Shown here in pieces: positions 11,737 through 20,938 of a DNA stretch of 64,000 nucleotides. Source of the stretch: Cavia porcellus. Taxonomy: Eukaryota > Chordata > Mammalia > Rodentia > Caviidae. Under the pieces are notes generated by a model. That model saw nothing but the letters and a program-made list of their open reading frames with translations, made no database searches and was not told where the DNA came from. How positions within the stretch are numbered: position 1 is the first letter of the stretch; each line of letters opens with the position of its first letter. Location of the stretch: assembly GCF_034190915.1 (NCBI RefSeq), contig NW_026947500.1:21078501-21142500 (forward strand), given 5' to 3'. A program made the translations under genes and the position numbers.

Positions 11737-12224
11737 TCTTCACCTTCTTTGTTTTTATTTTTTTTTATTTATTTTTATTTTTTTTATTTTTTAATTTTTA
11801 TTTAAGGAGAAAAGAAAAGAAAGAAAAAAAAAACAAAACAGTGAAGGGGTACAAGTTATACAGATTTACAGAAGAAAAAAATGCGCAGTAGGAAATCACT
11901 AGTTAATGGATTAGATATTGCCATCTTAGAAATAATTGTTCAAGTCACAAAATTAAAGCTTGTAGAGTGGACATTCCAACAATGATACTGCAAACAGTTC
12001 TGTTCAATGATCCAATAAAACTCTGTGATATCATTTTCTATCTTATACATTTAAATATACATGCAGTTATATAGTTTAGAGCACTTTCTTTTCCTCTCTT
12101 TTGTACAGTGACTATTACACATTTTGGGTTTCATTGATCCCACGGTTCTTATTGCTTTTTTGGAAGAGAGTAAAACCAAATGTGACATAACAGAACAGAA
12201 TCGGTCAAGTCAAAAGGGTGGATA

Positions 12225-13100
12225 TATTAGATAATATAAAAACATAATACAAGGTGATCAACAATGGTTACCATAATGCCTCCCGCTATTTCTAATAGAA
12301 TTGCCTATATCATTAGTTGTAATACAATTGAACAAAACAGTAAAGAATAAAACCGACAAAACCAAAACATTGGAGATATTGTAGGTCTTCAAAAGTAGAT
12401 AAAAGTCAACGAGAATGGGCGTTATAATGAATCTCATTGTCTTCTCAGCTGATGCCTAAACTTTCGAACCTGATACTATCCAGCAAAACAGAATAGAGGA
12501 ACCTCAGTCAAAAACAAGATGGTGAGAGTAATACAGGGTTTCAAATCGAGATAATAGAAAGTCAAAGTGGGTTACTATATTATATCCTGCTATATTTTTC
12601 CCTTTAATTAAATGGATAAAAATAAAAAAGTAAATAATGGAGTGGAGATTGAGAAAAAAGAGGGCATAAAAGCGAAACAGGGCAGATCAAAACATAACCA
12701 TTTAAGCAGAATAGTGTTTCACCACCAGATATTTCCGACCCAAAAGTAGTTACCATATTGACTCCCTCCCTGAAGTCCTTGAGTACAACTTCATATACTG
12801 TAGCATTAAGTATATCAAAACAATGTAAAACCATTTAAGAGAATGACAGCATTATAGAGTATTTAGAATCGACTAACAGAAAATGAACAATGGTCTCTGT
12901 ATAATCTCCTTGTCTTTAAAAGGTTTTTGCTTATACTATCGTACATAACAAAATCCAATAAGATACAACCTGTTTAGACCATTGGAGACAGAAGAACAAA
13001 AGCTAGATGAGACTTCAAAACAAGATGGTACTAAATCAGCATTACCTATTAAGATGTCATTTTCTCCAAAATAGCTGTTCCTATCATCCAATCTTCTCTG
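12225..13100 (-). repeat. Degenerate ~155-bp tandem array in the HAL1 3' UTR
   Basis: By eye, related blocks begin near 12225, 12385, 12540, 12705, 12865 and 13013. Each has a segment like ACAATGGTTACCATAATG, then a T-rich stretch, then an element like ATATCAT..., then an A-rich AATACAATTGAACAAAACAG-type run. Spacing is about 150-160 bp. Units are well diverged from one another. The neighbouring HAL1 copy and the fragment at 1353-1715 show the same pattern. Confidence 0.6.
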
Positions 13101-13137
13101 TCTCATTTCTGTTGAGCTCTTTTTCTGTCAGTAGCTG

Positions 13138-14186
13138 TCAGTTTGTCTTCTTCATTTTGTTCTCTGCTCCATTTGTTGTGGCCTCCCCGCCACTATTTCT
13201 GGGCTCTTTGTATTTTTCTTTTTTTAGAATATCCTGCAATACTTTCTGTAGGGTTGAATTGGTGGTTGCAAATTCCCCCAGTTCCTCTTTATCCTGGAAG
13301 CACCTCGTTTTTCCATCAATTTCCAGGGACAGTTGTGCAGGATATCTCAATCTTGGCTGGAGATTATTATCTTTCAAAGCTTGAATTATTTCCCCCCATG
13401 CTCTTCGTGATTTGATGGTTTGTGAAGAGAAATCTGCTGTAATTCTGATGGGTGTTCCCTTGTAAGTGATTTGTTTCTTGTCTCTTACAGCTTTTAATAT
13501 TCTGTTCTTGTATTGAATTTCTGGAATTTTTATATATGCCTGGGTGTTTCTCTGTTAGGGTTGTAGGTAGCTGGGGTCCTGTATGCCTCATACATCTGAG
13601 TATCTTTACCTTTTGCTAAATTAGGAAAATTCTCCTGTATTATTTCTGTGAGTAGCTTTTGTAGTTCACTTGTTTGTGTCCCTACTTCTTCTTTTATGTT
13701 CTTAATCCTTAAGTTATGGCTCCTCTTATCATCTTCTTGTCTTTGTATTATTGCTGTTTGTTTCTTTGTTATTTTTAAGAAGTTTTTCATTTCATTCTCC
13801 CATATTTCAAGTCTGCCCTCCAGTTCAGATAGTCTGTCCTTAGTTTCTTTCAAGCTGTTATGCCAGTCTTGGGTAGACTTCTTAATTTCTTGATAGTCCC
13901 TTTGAACCTGCTTCACATACTCAATGCTTTCTCTGTTTTCTCCATCAAGCAATTCTCCCCTCTTTTTCTGTTCTTCCATTCCACCATCTGTTTTTTCCTG
14001 GGTGGTGCTTAGCATTTCTCTAACTATTCTGCATACTTCTAGCTTCAGGTCGTTGATAACTTCATTCCTGAATTGGTCTATGAGGCTCTCTATATGGCGC
14101 TTAATGTATATTGGTGCAGTGTCCACTATTGCCTGTTTCTCAGGATTGGGGGCCGAGGAGCCTTTTTTGTTGCTTCCCTTCCCCAT
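13138..14186 (-). pseudogene. L1-type ORF1, frameshifted
   Basis: ORF1 encodes the L1 RNA-binding chaperone that coats element RNA as a trimer. The first 218 codons (14186 down to 13530) begin MGKGSNKKGSSAPNPEKQ and contain a heptad-rich coiled-coil region (KETKDRLSELEGRLEIWENE, about residues 113-132). An RNA-recognition-type segment (HNLRIKNIKEE) and the hallmark IIQENFPNLA follow. Reading is lost near 13530-13540, and the C-terminal domain resumes in another frame at 13377-13138 (LQPRLRYPAQLS, GEFATTNSTLQKVLQDIL). Expected length is about 330-350 residues. The broken frame means the copy is dead for protein. Confidence 0.9.
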
Positions 14187-15108
14187 ATTTTCTGTTCCTT
14201 ATAAAATGCAAGCTTACGTAGGAGGCCCGGCTTCCCTGCCTGTCAGCCACAGCCTGATCAAATTGTGCTGGCTATTTGTTCCCGCCCACTGCTGCACACC
14301 AGGGAGTTGCGGAGGAGGCAGCCTACGCGGGAGTCAGTCGCTCCTCCGGGCCACCGTCAGGCTCTGGGATCTGGGTTAGGCCAGCCTAGGGAGTCTGCCA
14401 GCAGCGTCACTCAGGCCAGGCACTTTTCACCAATCCCGTCCAAGAGGGAAATGTGTGGCTGGAGTTGCCACCGCGCCCTGCTCTTACAGGACTGCCTGAG
14501 TCCAGAAAGTCCTCCACTGGAGTCAAACTGTGGTAGGGGGTCAGTTTCTCACTCACCTCGCCACCAGTCAGTTTTCGTGTACGCCTCCTTGTCCGTCCTG
14601 TTTTCGACTCCGTTCGCAGACTCCCGTTCCCAGAGCTCTGCGCGTCTCTCCTTGCCGAGCCGCTGTGGAGGCAGCCAGCCGCCGGGCGGCGGGAAACCCA
14701 AATCGCAGTTTCCAATGCCGCGGGGTCAATCCTCTACACCGAGTCTTTTCTGTTCCTATTTTAGCGCCAGGACTGTATTCTAAGTTGGTTTCTCTCAGCC
14801 CAGTTCGTTCCTGAGTCAGCAGAGCATATCTCTACTGGTTCGTGTCTCCTTAGTCCGCATCATTCCTGGGCTCTGAGCCGAGCCTTTCAGAGAGCCTCCG
14901 GTAGTTGCTGTTGTCTGTCCGCCATGTTCTCGTATCTGTTTAAAACACTATGTGATGTTAATCGTCTCTGCTGAGAAGTTTCTCTCTCACAGTAAAAGTG
15001 ATCTCTTCTGATTCTCTCATATTTTTCACCCTTGTGTTTCCGCGCACGGATGTATCTAAAGCAGCAGCCAGAAGTTCACGCAGGAATGACGGCGGGCGTC
15101 AAACGGTC
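14187..15108 (-). promoter_or_regulatory. CpG-rich 5' UTR / internal promoter of the minus-strand HAL1
   Basis: The segment upstream of ORF1 is much richer in GC and CpG than its surroundings, as in L1 5' UTRs with an internal Pol II promoter. GAGAACATGGCGG (reverse complement of 14919-14931) contains a YY1-like AACATGGCGG core, the type of site that positions initiation in primate L1. About 177 bp lie upstream of this motif but still inside the target duplication, so this copy extends further 5' than its partner at 15614. Confidence 0.6.
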
Positions 15109-15123
15109 TCTTCACCTTCTTTG

Positions 15124-15598
15124 CTGTCAGAGTATCTGGAGGTAGACATGCACTGGTGGCCTCACCCGTGACCTCCTGCTGGCCCTGAACTGAAGGATTC
15201 TTCTCTTGGAAATCTACATGGCCCAAGAGAAAAGGACTCCTGACCCTGGCATTGAAGTGTCCTCTAGAGCAAGGCTGCTGATGACCCTAAAGGGGACTCC
15301 ATTGACTGAGAAGCTGGAGGCTCACACAAAACTTTCCACCAGACATTTAGCACTTCAGGCTTAAGGATGAGCAAATAGCTCTGAATTTTCAGACTTGAAA
15401 GGGCACAACTGGCAGGGCAGACTGAGTAAAAGGAGCTTACAGGAAAGAGAAAACTCACAGAAGACATCTAAACTGTACATTTAAAAAAAACTCCAAAAGA
15501 CAAGGCAACTAACACATACATATATTATGAACAAGATCATTTAAATAAAAAATCAGTGAGACAGTAGACAAGTTTTTGAAACTTAAAACAAGTCAAAT
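15124..15598. other. Spacer between the two inverted HAL1 copies
   Basis: This is host sequence separating the two elements. Before insertion it was contiguous with DNA left of 11737 and right of 18728. No gene was recognised. Confidence 0.6.
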
Positions 15599-15613
15599 AA
15601 AATATGAACAGAA

Positions 15614-15627
15614 GGAGAACATGGCGG
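15614..15627 (+). promoter_or_regulatory. YY1-like motif at the HAL1 5' end
   Basis: GGAGAACATGGCGG is the first sequence of the element after the target duplication, and its counterpart occurs in the minus copy at 14919-14931. A YY1-type site at the very start is a known L1 promoter arrangement. Its use here is inferred. Confidence 0.5.
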
Positions 15628-16375
15628 ATAGATAGCAGCAGCTTTGGAGGCTCTCTGAGAAACCACACTTAAAATCCAGGAATGGTGCCGGGCGAGAAAT
15701 CCTAAGCAAGGGGAGATATACTTTGCCAACCCAGGAACGAACTAAACTAAGAGAAATCAACTGGAAACGCAATCCCAGTGATATAACAGGAACAGATAAG
15801 GTCTCAGTGCGGAAGCTGGATCCCGGGCCACTGGAAGCTGTGATTTGAATTTCCTGCAGCTGCTGCTGCATCCCAATCGGCAGGGCAAGGAGAGAGGCAT
15901 GAAAGCTCTGAGAGTGGGAAGCAGTGAATGGAGTTGAGAGAGGGACTGGTGGGGAGCCTTGTATCGACCTGTGGTGAGTGAGTGGATCAGGGACCCTTCC
16001 ATAGAGTAGGAGGCTTCAGCAAAGGACATACTGGGACCGGGCAGACTAGCCGGAACAGGTTGTTGCAGTGACTTCAGTCACAAATTCCCCTCTCAAGTAG
16101 GATTGTTGGGGAGTGCCTGGCCTGGGTGATGCTGCTGACTAAGACCCAGTAGGCTAGCCCAAACCAGGTCCCAGCGCCTGGAGATGCACCCTAGCAGTGA
16201 AGCCTTTGGTAGGTTCACCTGGAGGGGCGGGCCCAGCATAGGCTGCCCAGCTCACTGTCTCCCTAGTAAACTGCAGTGGGCAAGAACACCTAGCCAGAGC
16301 AATTCAAACAAACTGTAACCAATAAAGAAAGAAACTGGGCCTCCTATATTTGCTTGTATAAAAGGAACAAAAAAT

Positions 16376-17391
16376 ATGGGAAGAGGAAGCAACAAGAAAG
16401 GGTCCTCGGCCCCCAATCCTGAGAAACATGCAGTATTAGACACGGCACCAATAGACATAAAGCGCTATCTCCAGAGCCTCATAGACAAGTTCAGGAATGA
16501 AATTATTAATGACCTGAAGCAAGATATAAGTAGAATAGTTAGAGAAATGCTAAACATCGCCCAAGAAAAAACAGATGGTGGAATGGAAGAACAGAAAAAA
16601 AGGGGAGAATTGTTTGATGGAGAAAATAGAGAAAACATAGAATATGTGAAGCAGGTTCAAAGAGATTACCAGGAAACTAAAAACTCTATCGAAAACTGGC
16701 ATAACAGCTTGAAAGAAACTAAGGATAGATTATCTGAACTGGAGGGCAGATTTGTAATATGGGAACCTGAAATGAAAACTCTTAAAAATAACAAAAAAAC
16801 AAACAGCAACAATACAAAGTCTAGAAGATGATAAGAGAAGAAGTAGGGACACAAACAAATGGACTACAAAAGCTATTCACAGAAATAATCCAAGAGAATT
16901 TCCCTAATTTAGCAAATGGTAAAGATACTCAGGTGTACGAGGCATACAGGACCCCCGCCACCTACAACACAAACAGAGCTACACCCAGGCATAAAATAAT
17001 CAAAATTCCAGAAATCCAATATAAGAACAGAATATTAAAAGCTGTCAGAGACAAGAAACAGATCACTTTCAAGGGAACACCCATCAGAATTACAGCAGAC
17101 TTCTCGGCACAAACCATCAAATCACGAAGAGCATGGGGGGAAATAATTGAAGCTTTGAAAGATAATAACCTCCAGCCAAGATTGATATATCCTGCACAAC
17201 TGTCCCTAGAAATTGATGGAAAAACAAGGTGCTTCCAGGATAAAGAGGAACTAGGGGAATTTGCAACCACCAATTCAACTCTACAGAGAATACTGCAGGA
17301 TATTCTAAAAAAAGAAAATACCAAGATTCCAGAAACAGTGGCAGGGAGGCCACAATGAATAGAGCAGAAAGCGAAATGAAGAAGACAAACT
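16376..17391 (+). pseudogene. L1-type ORF1, frameshifted (second copy)
   Basis: The frame opens with MGRGSNKKGSSAPNPEKH and runs 151 codons through the coiled coil (KETKDRLSELEGRFVIWE) to a stop at 16831. The reading frame shifts near 16780-16830, where the A-rich AACAAAAAAACAAACAGC lies. The rest (16828-17358) carries IIQENFPNLANG, YRTPATYN, the RNA-binding stretch ending KIIKIPEIQ, and the C-terminal domain (LQPRLIYPAQLS, GEFATTNSTLQRILQDIL). The C-terminus ends early at VAGRPQ. In the sister copy a further NGAENKMKKTN tail follows, and here that tail lies in another frame to about 17391. Confidence 0.9.
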
Positions 17392-17439
17392 GACAACAAA
17401 TGACAGAAAAAGAGCTCAACAAAAATGAGCCAGGGAGGA

Positions 17440-18360
17440 TCGCATGGTAGGAACAGCTATTTTGGAGAAAACAAGACATCATAATAGCTAGTGCTGATTT
17501 AGTGTCACCTTGTTTTGAAGTCCCATCAAACTTGTATTCTTTTGTCTCCATTGGTCTTAAAAGGTTGTATCTTACTGGATTTTATTATACGTGATAATAT
17601 AAGTAAAAACTTTTATAGACAAGGAGATTATACAGAAACTATTGTTCATTTTCTGTTAGTTGGTTCTAAATACCCTGTAATACTGTCATTCTCTTGAATG
17701 GTTTTACATTGTCTTGATATGTTTGGTGCTACAGTATACGAAGTTATACTCAAAGAACAAGGAAAGAGACACTGTGGTAACTACTTTTATGTCAGGATAT
17801 CTTGTGGTGAAACACTATTTTGCTTAAATGGTTATGTTTGGACCTGGGCTGTTTTGTTGTTATGCCCTCTTTTATCTCAATCCCCCCCCCTTTTTAATTA
17901 TTTACTTTTTTCTTTTTATCTTTTTAATTAAGGGAAAAATAAATAAAAAATAGCAGAATACTTTATAGTAACCTACTTTGATTTTCTATTAACTTGATTT
18001 GAAATCCTGTATTGCCCTCACCATCTTGTTTTGACTGATTTTCCCCTATTTTGCTTTGCTTGATAGGGTTAAGTTCGAAAGTATAGGCAAAACTGTGAAG
18101 ACAATAAGATTCATTATGACACCCATTCCGGTTGACTATTATCTTCTTTTAAAGTCCTGCAATGTCTCCAATGCTTTAGTTTTATTCTTTACTGTTTTGT
18201 TCAATTTTATTATAACTGGCAATTCTTCTTAAAATAGCAAGAGGCAGTATGGTAACCATTGTTGATCACCTTGTATTTTGTTTTTACATTATGTATTATA
18301 TCCATCCTTTTGATTTGACTGACTCTGTTCTGATATGTTGCATTTGGTTTTCCTCTCTTC
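17440..18360 (+). repeat. 3' UTR repeat array of the plus-strand HAL1
   Basis: This is the counterpart of the array at 12225-13100. Blocks containing ATTGTTCATTTTCTGTTAGT (about 17641), CTACTTTGATTTTCTATTAA (about 17974) and AACCATTGTTGATCACCTTG (about 18254) alternate with T-rich linkers. Units are strongly diverged, and unit boundaries are approximate. Confidence 0.5.
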
Positions 18361-18898
18361 AAAAAAAATAATAAGAACTGTGGGAGTAATAAAACCCAAA
18401 ATGTGTAATTGTCATGGTACAAAAGAAAAGAAAAGAGAGTGCTCTAAAGGTTATAACTGCATATATGTTTAAGTGTATAAGATAGATAACCATATTACTG
18501 AGTTTTTTTGGATCATTGAACAAAACTGTTTGCACTCTCACTGTTTGAAAGTCCACTTTATATGCTTCAATTTTGTAAATTGAACAACTATTTCTAAGAT
18601 GAGAATATGTAATCTATTAACTAGTGATTTCTTATTGTTTATTTTTTAAATTTTGTATTACTTGTACCCTTTTTCTGTTTTTTCTTTTTCTCCTTAAATA
18701 AAAAAAAACAAAAAAATATGAATAGAATAGTCAAAATAGAAAATGTTCTAAACAAAAGGAGAAAAATAAAAGAGAAAGAAATAAAAGACAGAGGACCAAT
18801 CACAATTATCTAAAAATGAAGAATCTAAAAATGGAACCAGTGAATGGAAGGGGAGTAAAAAATATACCTCATCAGAACTTATGGATGAATTTCTAGAT

Positions 18899-19056
18899 CT
18901 GCACCATCCAATATGGTAGCCACTAAGTTAAAATTTAAGTTACTTGAAAATTAAAATGTCTGCTCCTTTGTCACATTTGACACATGTCAAGTACTCTATA
19001 GCCATATGGGGGCCTAGTGGACAATTCAGACAGAAAATATTTTGATCATTCTAGAA
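18899..19056. mobile_element. MER5-like hAT-Charlie MITE
   Basis: CTGCACCATCCAATATGGTA and GCCACTAAGTTAAAATTTAA, then GACACATGTCAAGTACTCTA and TAGCCATATGGGGGCCTAGT, resemble the terminal part of the MER5A/B family of nonautonomous hAT elements. It was recognised from memory of the consensus. Confidence 0.6.
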
Positions 19057-19170
19057 CATTCCATGTAAAGTGCTTCTCTAATCAAAAGCAATTAGTGCCC
19101 AGCACAATGACCAAAAACATACTCACTGTAATGTATTTGACCAAATTTTCATAATACCAGGGGGAAAAGC

Positions 19171-19456
19171 TTGCTATGGTTTGAAGGTATCCACCAGATA
19201 ACGTGATGGGAATCTACACCCTAAAGTCACACAGCATTTGGAGGTGGGTTGGAGGGAGGTGATATGAGTTCATGCAGGCAGGGTCCCCATGATGGTGCTG
19301 GTGCTGCCGTTCTGTCTCTGCTTTACCATGTGATCCTGCTGCCACGCTGGCACTGAGCAGGAAGGCCCCATGCAGTTGTCAGTGGCATGCTCTTCGGCTT
19401 CCCAGCCTCCGGAATCATGAACAAAATAAACCTCTGTTCTTTTTCAAATTACCCCA
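19171..19456 (+). mobile_element. MaLR-type solo LTR
   Basis: It starts TGCTATGGTTTGAAGGTATC and carries the mammalian MaLR landmark AACAAAATAAACCTCTGTTC (polyadenylation signal region) near 19420. The extreme 3' end is missing or degraded. Confidence 0.65.
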
Positions 19457-19589
19457 AAGAGACACACACAAAGCAACTACCCCAGAAGTTTCTAGAAAGA
19501 GAAGAAATACACCACCATACAATGGAATGAGAAAACCATGGCATGAATTTCCCATCACATCATAGGAAGGAAGAAGGCGGCTACAAAAC

Positions 19590-19802
19590 GCCTTCGTAGT
19601 CTTTGTTTTGTTTTGTTTTTAATGGTACTGGAGATTAAATCCAGGACCTTTGCAGTTCATTTTCAGCTCTCTTTCTTTTAATTTTTAATTTTTATTTTGA
19701 GACAGAGTCTCAGTCACTAAGCTGCCCAGGCTGGGCTTGAACCTGCGATCCTCCTGTCTTAGGTTCCCAGAGTTTTGGAATTACAGGTGTGATTCCCTGC
19801 CT
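19590..19802 (-). mobile_element. B1-ID composite SINE
   Basis: In + order there is a T-rich tail, TGGTACTGGAGATTAAATCC (reversed ID part), a second T-rich linker, then GAGACAGAGTCTCAGTCACT and CCAGGCTGGGCTTGAACCTG (reversed B1 part). The element is therefore 5'-B1-ID-A(n)-3', the B1-dID dimer known from non-murid rodents. Confidence 0.75.
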
Positions 19803-20025
19803 TTGTGATTGAGGAAAATTAATTTTTAAACCCAAGTTTCTCTACACAGCCAAACTATGAATCAAATGTAGACAAAACAAAGACATTTTAAGCTTACTGG
19901 AACAGATATATTTTGCTAGTCTTGTACTTTTTAAAGGAAGATAATGTAGGGCACATTCCTATGGAATTTAAGTCTACGGAGAACAAGCAAGAGATGAGTT
20001 TAGGAGAACTGATTCTTAACAGCAG

Positions 20026-20620
20026 CATTTGTTTCTGCTGCTGTGCCACAGATTACTCCGAAATTTAGCCACTTACGTTCTGAGAGTCAGAAATCTGGAA
20101 GTGGCTCAGCTGGGAGGTTTTGACTGGGGTCCCTTACAAGGTGGCAGCCAACTTCATGGCTGGAGCTCCCACTTCAGGGCTTGCTGGCTGCAGGAGCCGC
20201 TCTGCCTCACCCCCAGGCCCCGTGGATACCTCCACTTCTCACTGGATGATGCCACAGGGATTTCTTTCTCAGCTGCAGACCACTCACAGCATGGTAGATG
20301 GATTTGAGAGAGAGAGACAGAGACAGACAGACTCAGATACAGACAGACAGAGCCAGAGAGACAGAGGAGGGAAGGGAGAGTGGAGATGGGAATGGGAGAA
20401 AGAAAAACAAAAGAGGAGGAAGGGGGAGATGAAGAGAGGAGAGGAGAGAGGTAGGTAACTTTATAACCCAATGCTAGGAGTGAGCTGCCATCACTTCCTC
20501 CACTCTTTGGAAGGAAATCACAAGACCAAGCCTATGTTCAAGGGAAAGGGATTTAAACTCCACCTTTGGAAGGGAAGACTACCACATAATTTCTGGACAT
20601 AGTTTTAAAACCACCATGAA
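20026..20620 (-). mobile_element. Old LTR-like repeat interrupted by AG-rich tract
   Basis: TGCTGTGCCACAGATTACTC and AATTTAGCCACTTACGTTCT, then CAGAAATCTGGAAGTGGCTC, and beyond the purine tract TGCCATCACTTCCTCCACTC and TCAAGGGAAAGGGATTTAAA, resemble a reversed mammalian MLT1-type LTR. The family name is uncertain. Confidence 0.45.
20306..20456 (+). repeat. Polypurine AG/AGAC tract
   Basis: About 150 bp are nearly all purine on the + strand: GAGA, GACAGACA and then GGAGGAAGGGGGAGATGAAG motifs. An open frame crossing it on either strand is low-complexity and not coding. Confidence 0.85.
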
Positions 20621-20756
20621 TATTAATAAAGAGACTAATTATGGAAGGAACAAAAATAACAATGTCAGGGGGACTCTAGAGTAGAAAATGAAGTATCACC
20701 TCACAGTTTATTTCGTGAGGCCAGGGTAACACGAATGGCAAAACCTGAGAAGGACA

Positions 20757-20938
20757 GGCTGGGCCTGGTGGTGCACTTCTGTAATCCCTGCACTCGGAAG
20801 GCTGAGGCAGGAGGATCACTGCAAGTTTGAGACCAGCCTGGACTACCAAGTGAGCTCAAGGCCAGCCTGATGTGTATAGTGAGACCCTGTCTCAAAAAGA
20901 CAAAAAACAAACAAACAAAAAAACTAAAAACACACCCC
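20757..20938 (+). mobile_element. B1-type SINE
   Basis: It starts GGCTGGGCCTGGTGGTGCAC and carries CTGTAATCCCTGCACTCGGA, the duplicated CCAGCCTG blocks and GTGAGACCCTGTCTCAAAAA, with an AAAC-rich tail. Confidence 0.9.

Larger units (their letters stand above)
11752..15108 (-). mobile_element. HAL1-type ORF1-only L1 retrotransposon, full-length insertion
   Basis: This is a complete minus-strand element of about 3.36 kb: a CpG-rich 5' UTR (14187-15108), a broken ORF1 (13138-14186), then a 3' UTR ending in a T-rich tract on the + strand (A-tail, from 11752). No ORF2 remnant (endonuclease or reverse transcriptase) exists between ORF1 and the tail. Perfect 15-bp target duplications, TCTTCACCTTCTTTG, lie at 11737-11751 and 15109-15123, so the whole interval arrived in one event. 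Known HAL1 elements have this layout and depend on ORF2 protein from autonomous L1s. The same organisation in the copy at 15614-18712 argues for a lineage, not an accidental deletion. Confidence 0.88.
15614..18712 (+). mobile_element. HAL1-type ORF1-only L1 retrotransposon, second copy
   Basis: This plus-strand element of about 3.1 kb has a 5' UTR (15614-16375) beginning GGAGAACATGGCGG, a broken ORF1 (16376-17391), and a 3' UTR to an A-rich tail (CCTTAAATAAAAAAAAACAA). Target duplications AAAATATGAACAGAA (15599-15613) and AAAATATGAATAGAA (18713-18727) differ at one base, and the cut site reads TTTT/A on the opposite strand, the L1 endonuclease preference. ORF1 passes directly into 3' UTR with no ORF2 sequence. 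Structure and sequence parallel the minus-strand copy throughout, but the ORF1 proteins differ at about 18 of the first 80 residues, so these are separate insertions and not a local duplication. Confidence 0.88.

Noticed and set aside
11143..11743. Overlapping minus-strand frames of 178 and 119 codons left of the HAL1 element
   Set aside because: Two frames overlap in the same DNA, neither has a recognisable domain, and the longer one crosses A/T-rich low-complexity sequence.
17400..18712. ORF2 remnant (endonuclease or reverse transcriptase) downstream of ORF1
   Set aside because: No motif of either domain appears in any frame; the sequence is collinear with the 3' UTR of the minus-strand copy.
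20120..20471. Arg/Glu-rich and Ser/Leu-rich frames on opposite strands
   Set aside because: Both are translations of the polypurine AG tract inside an old repeat.
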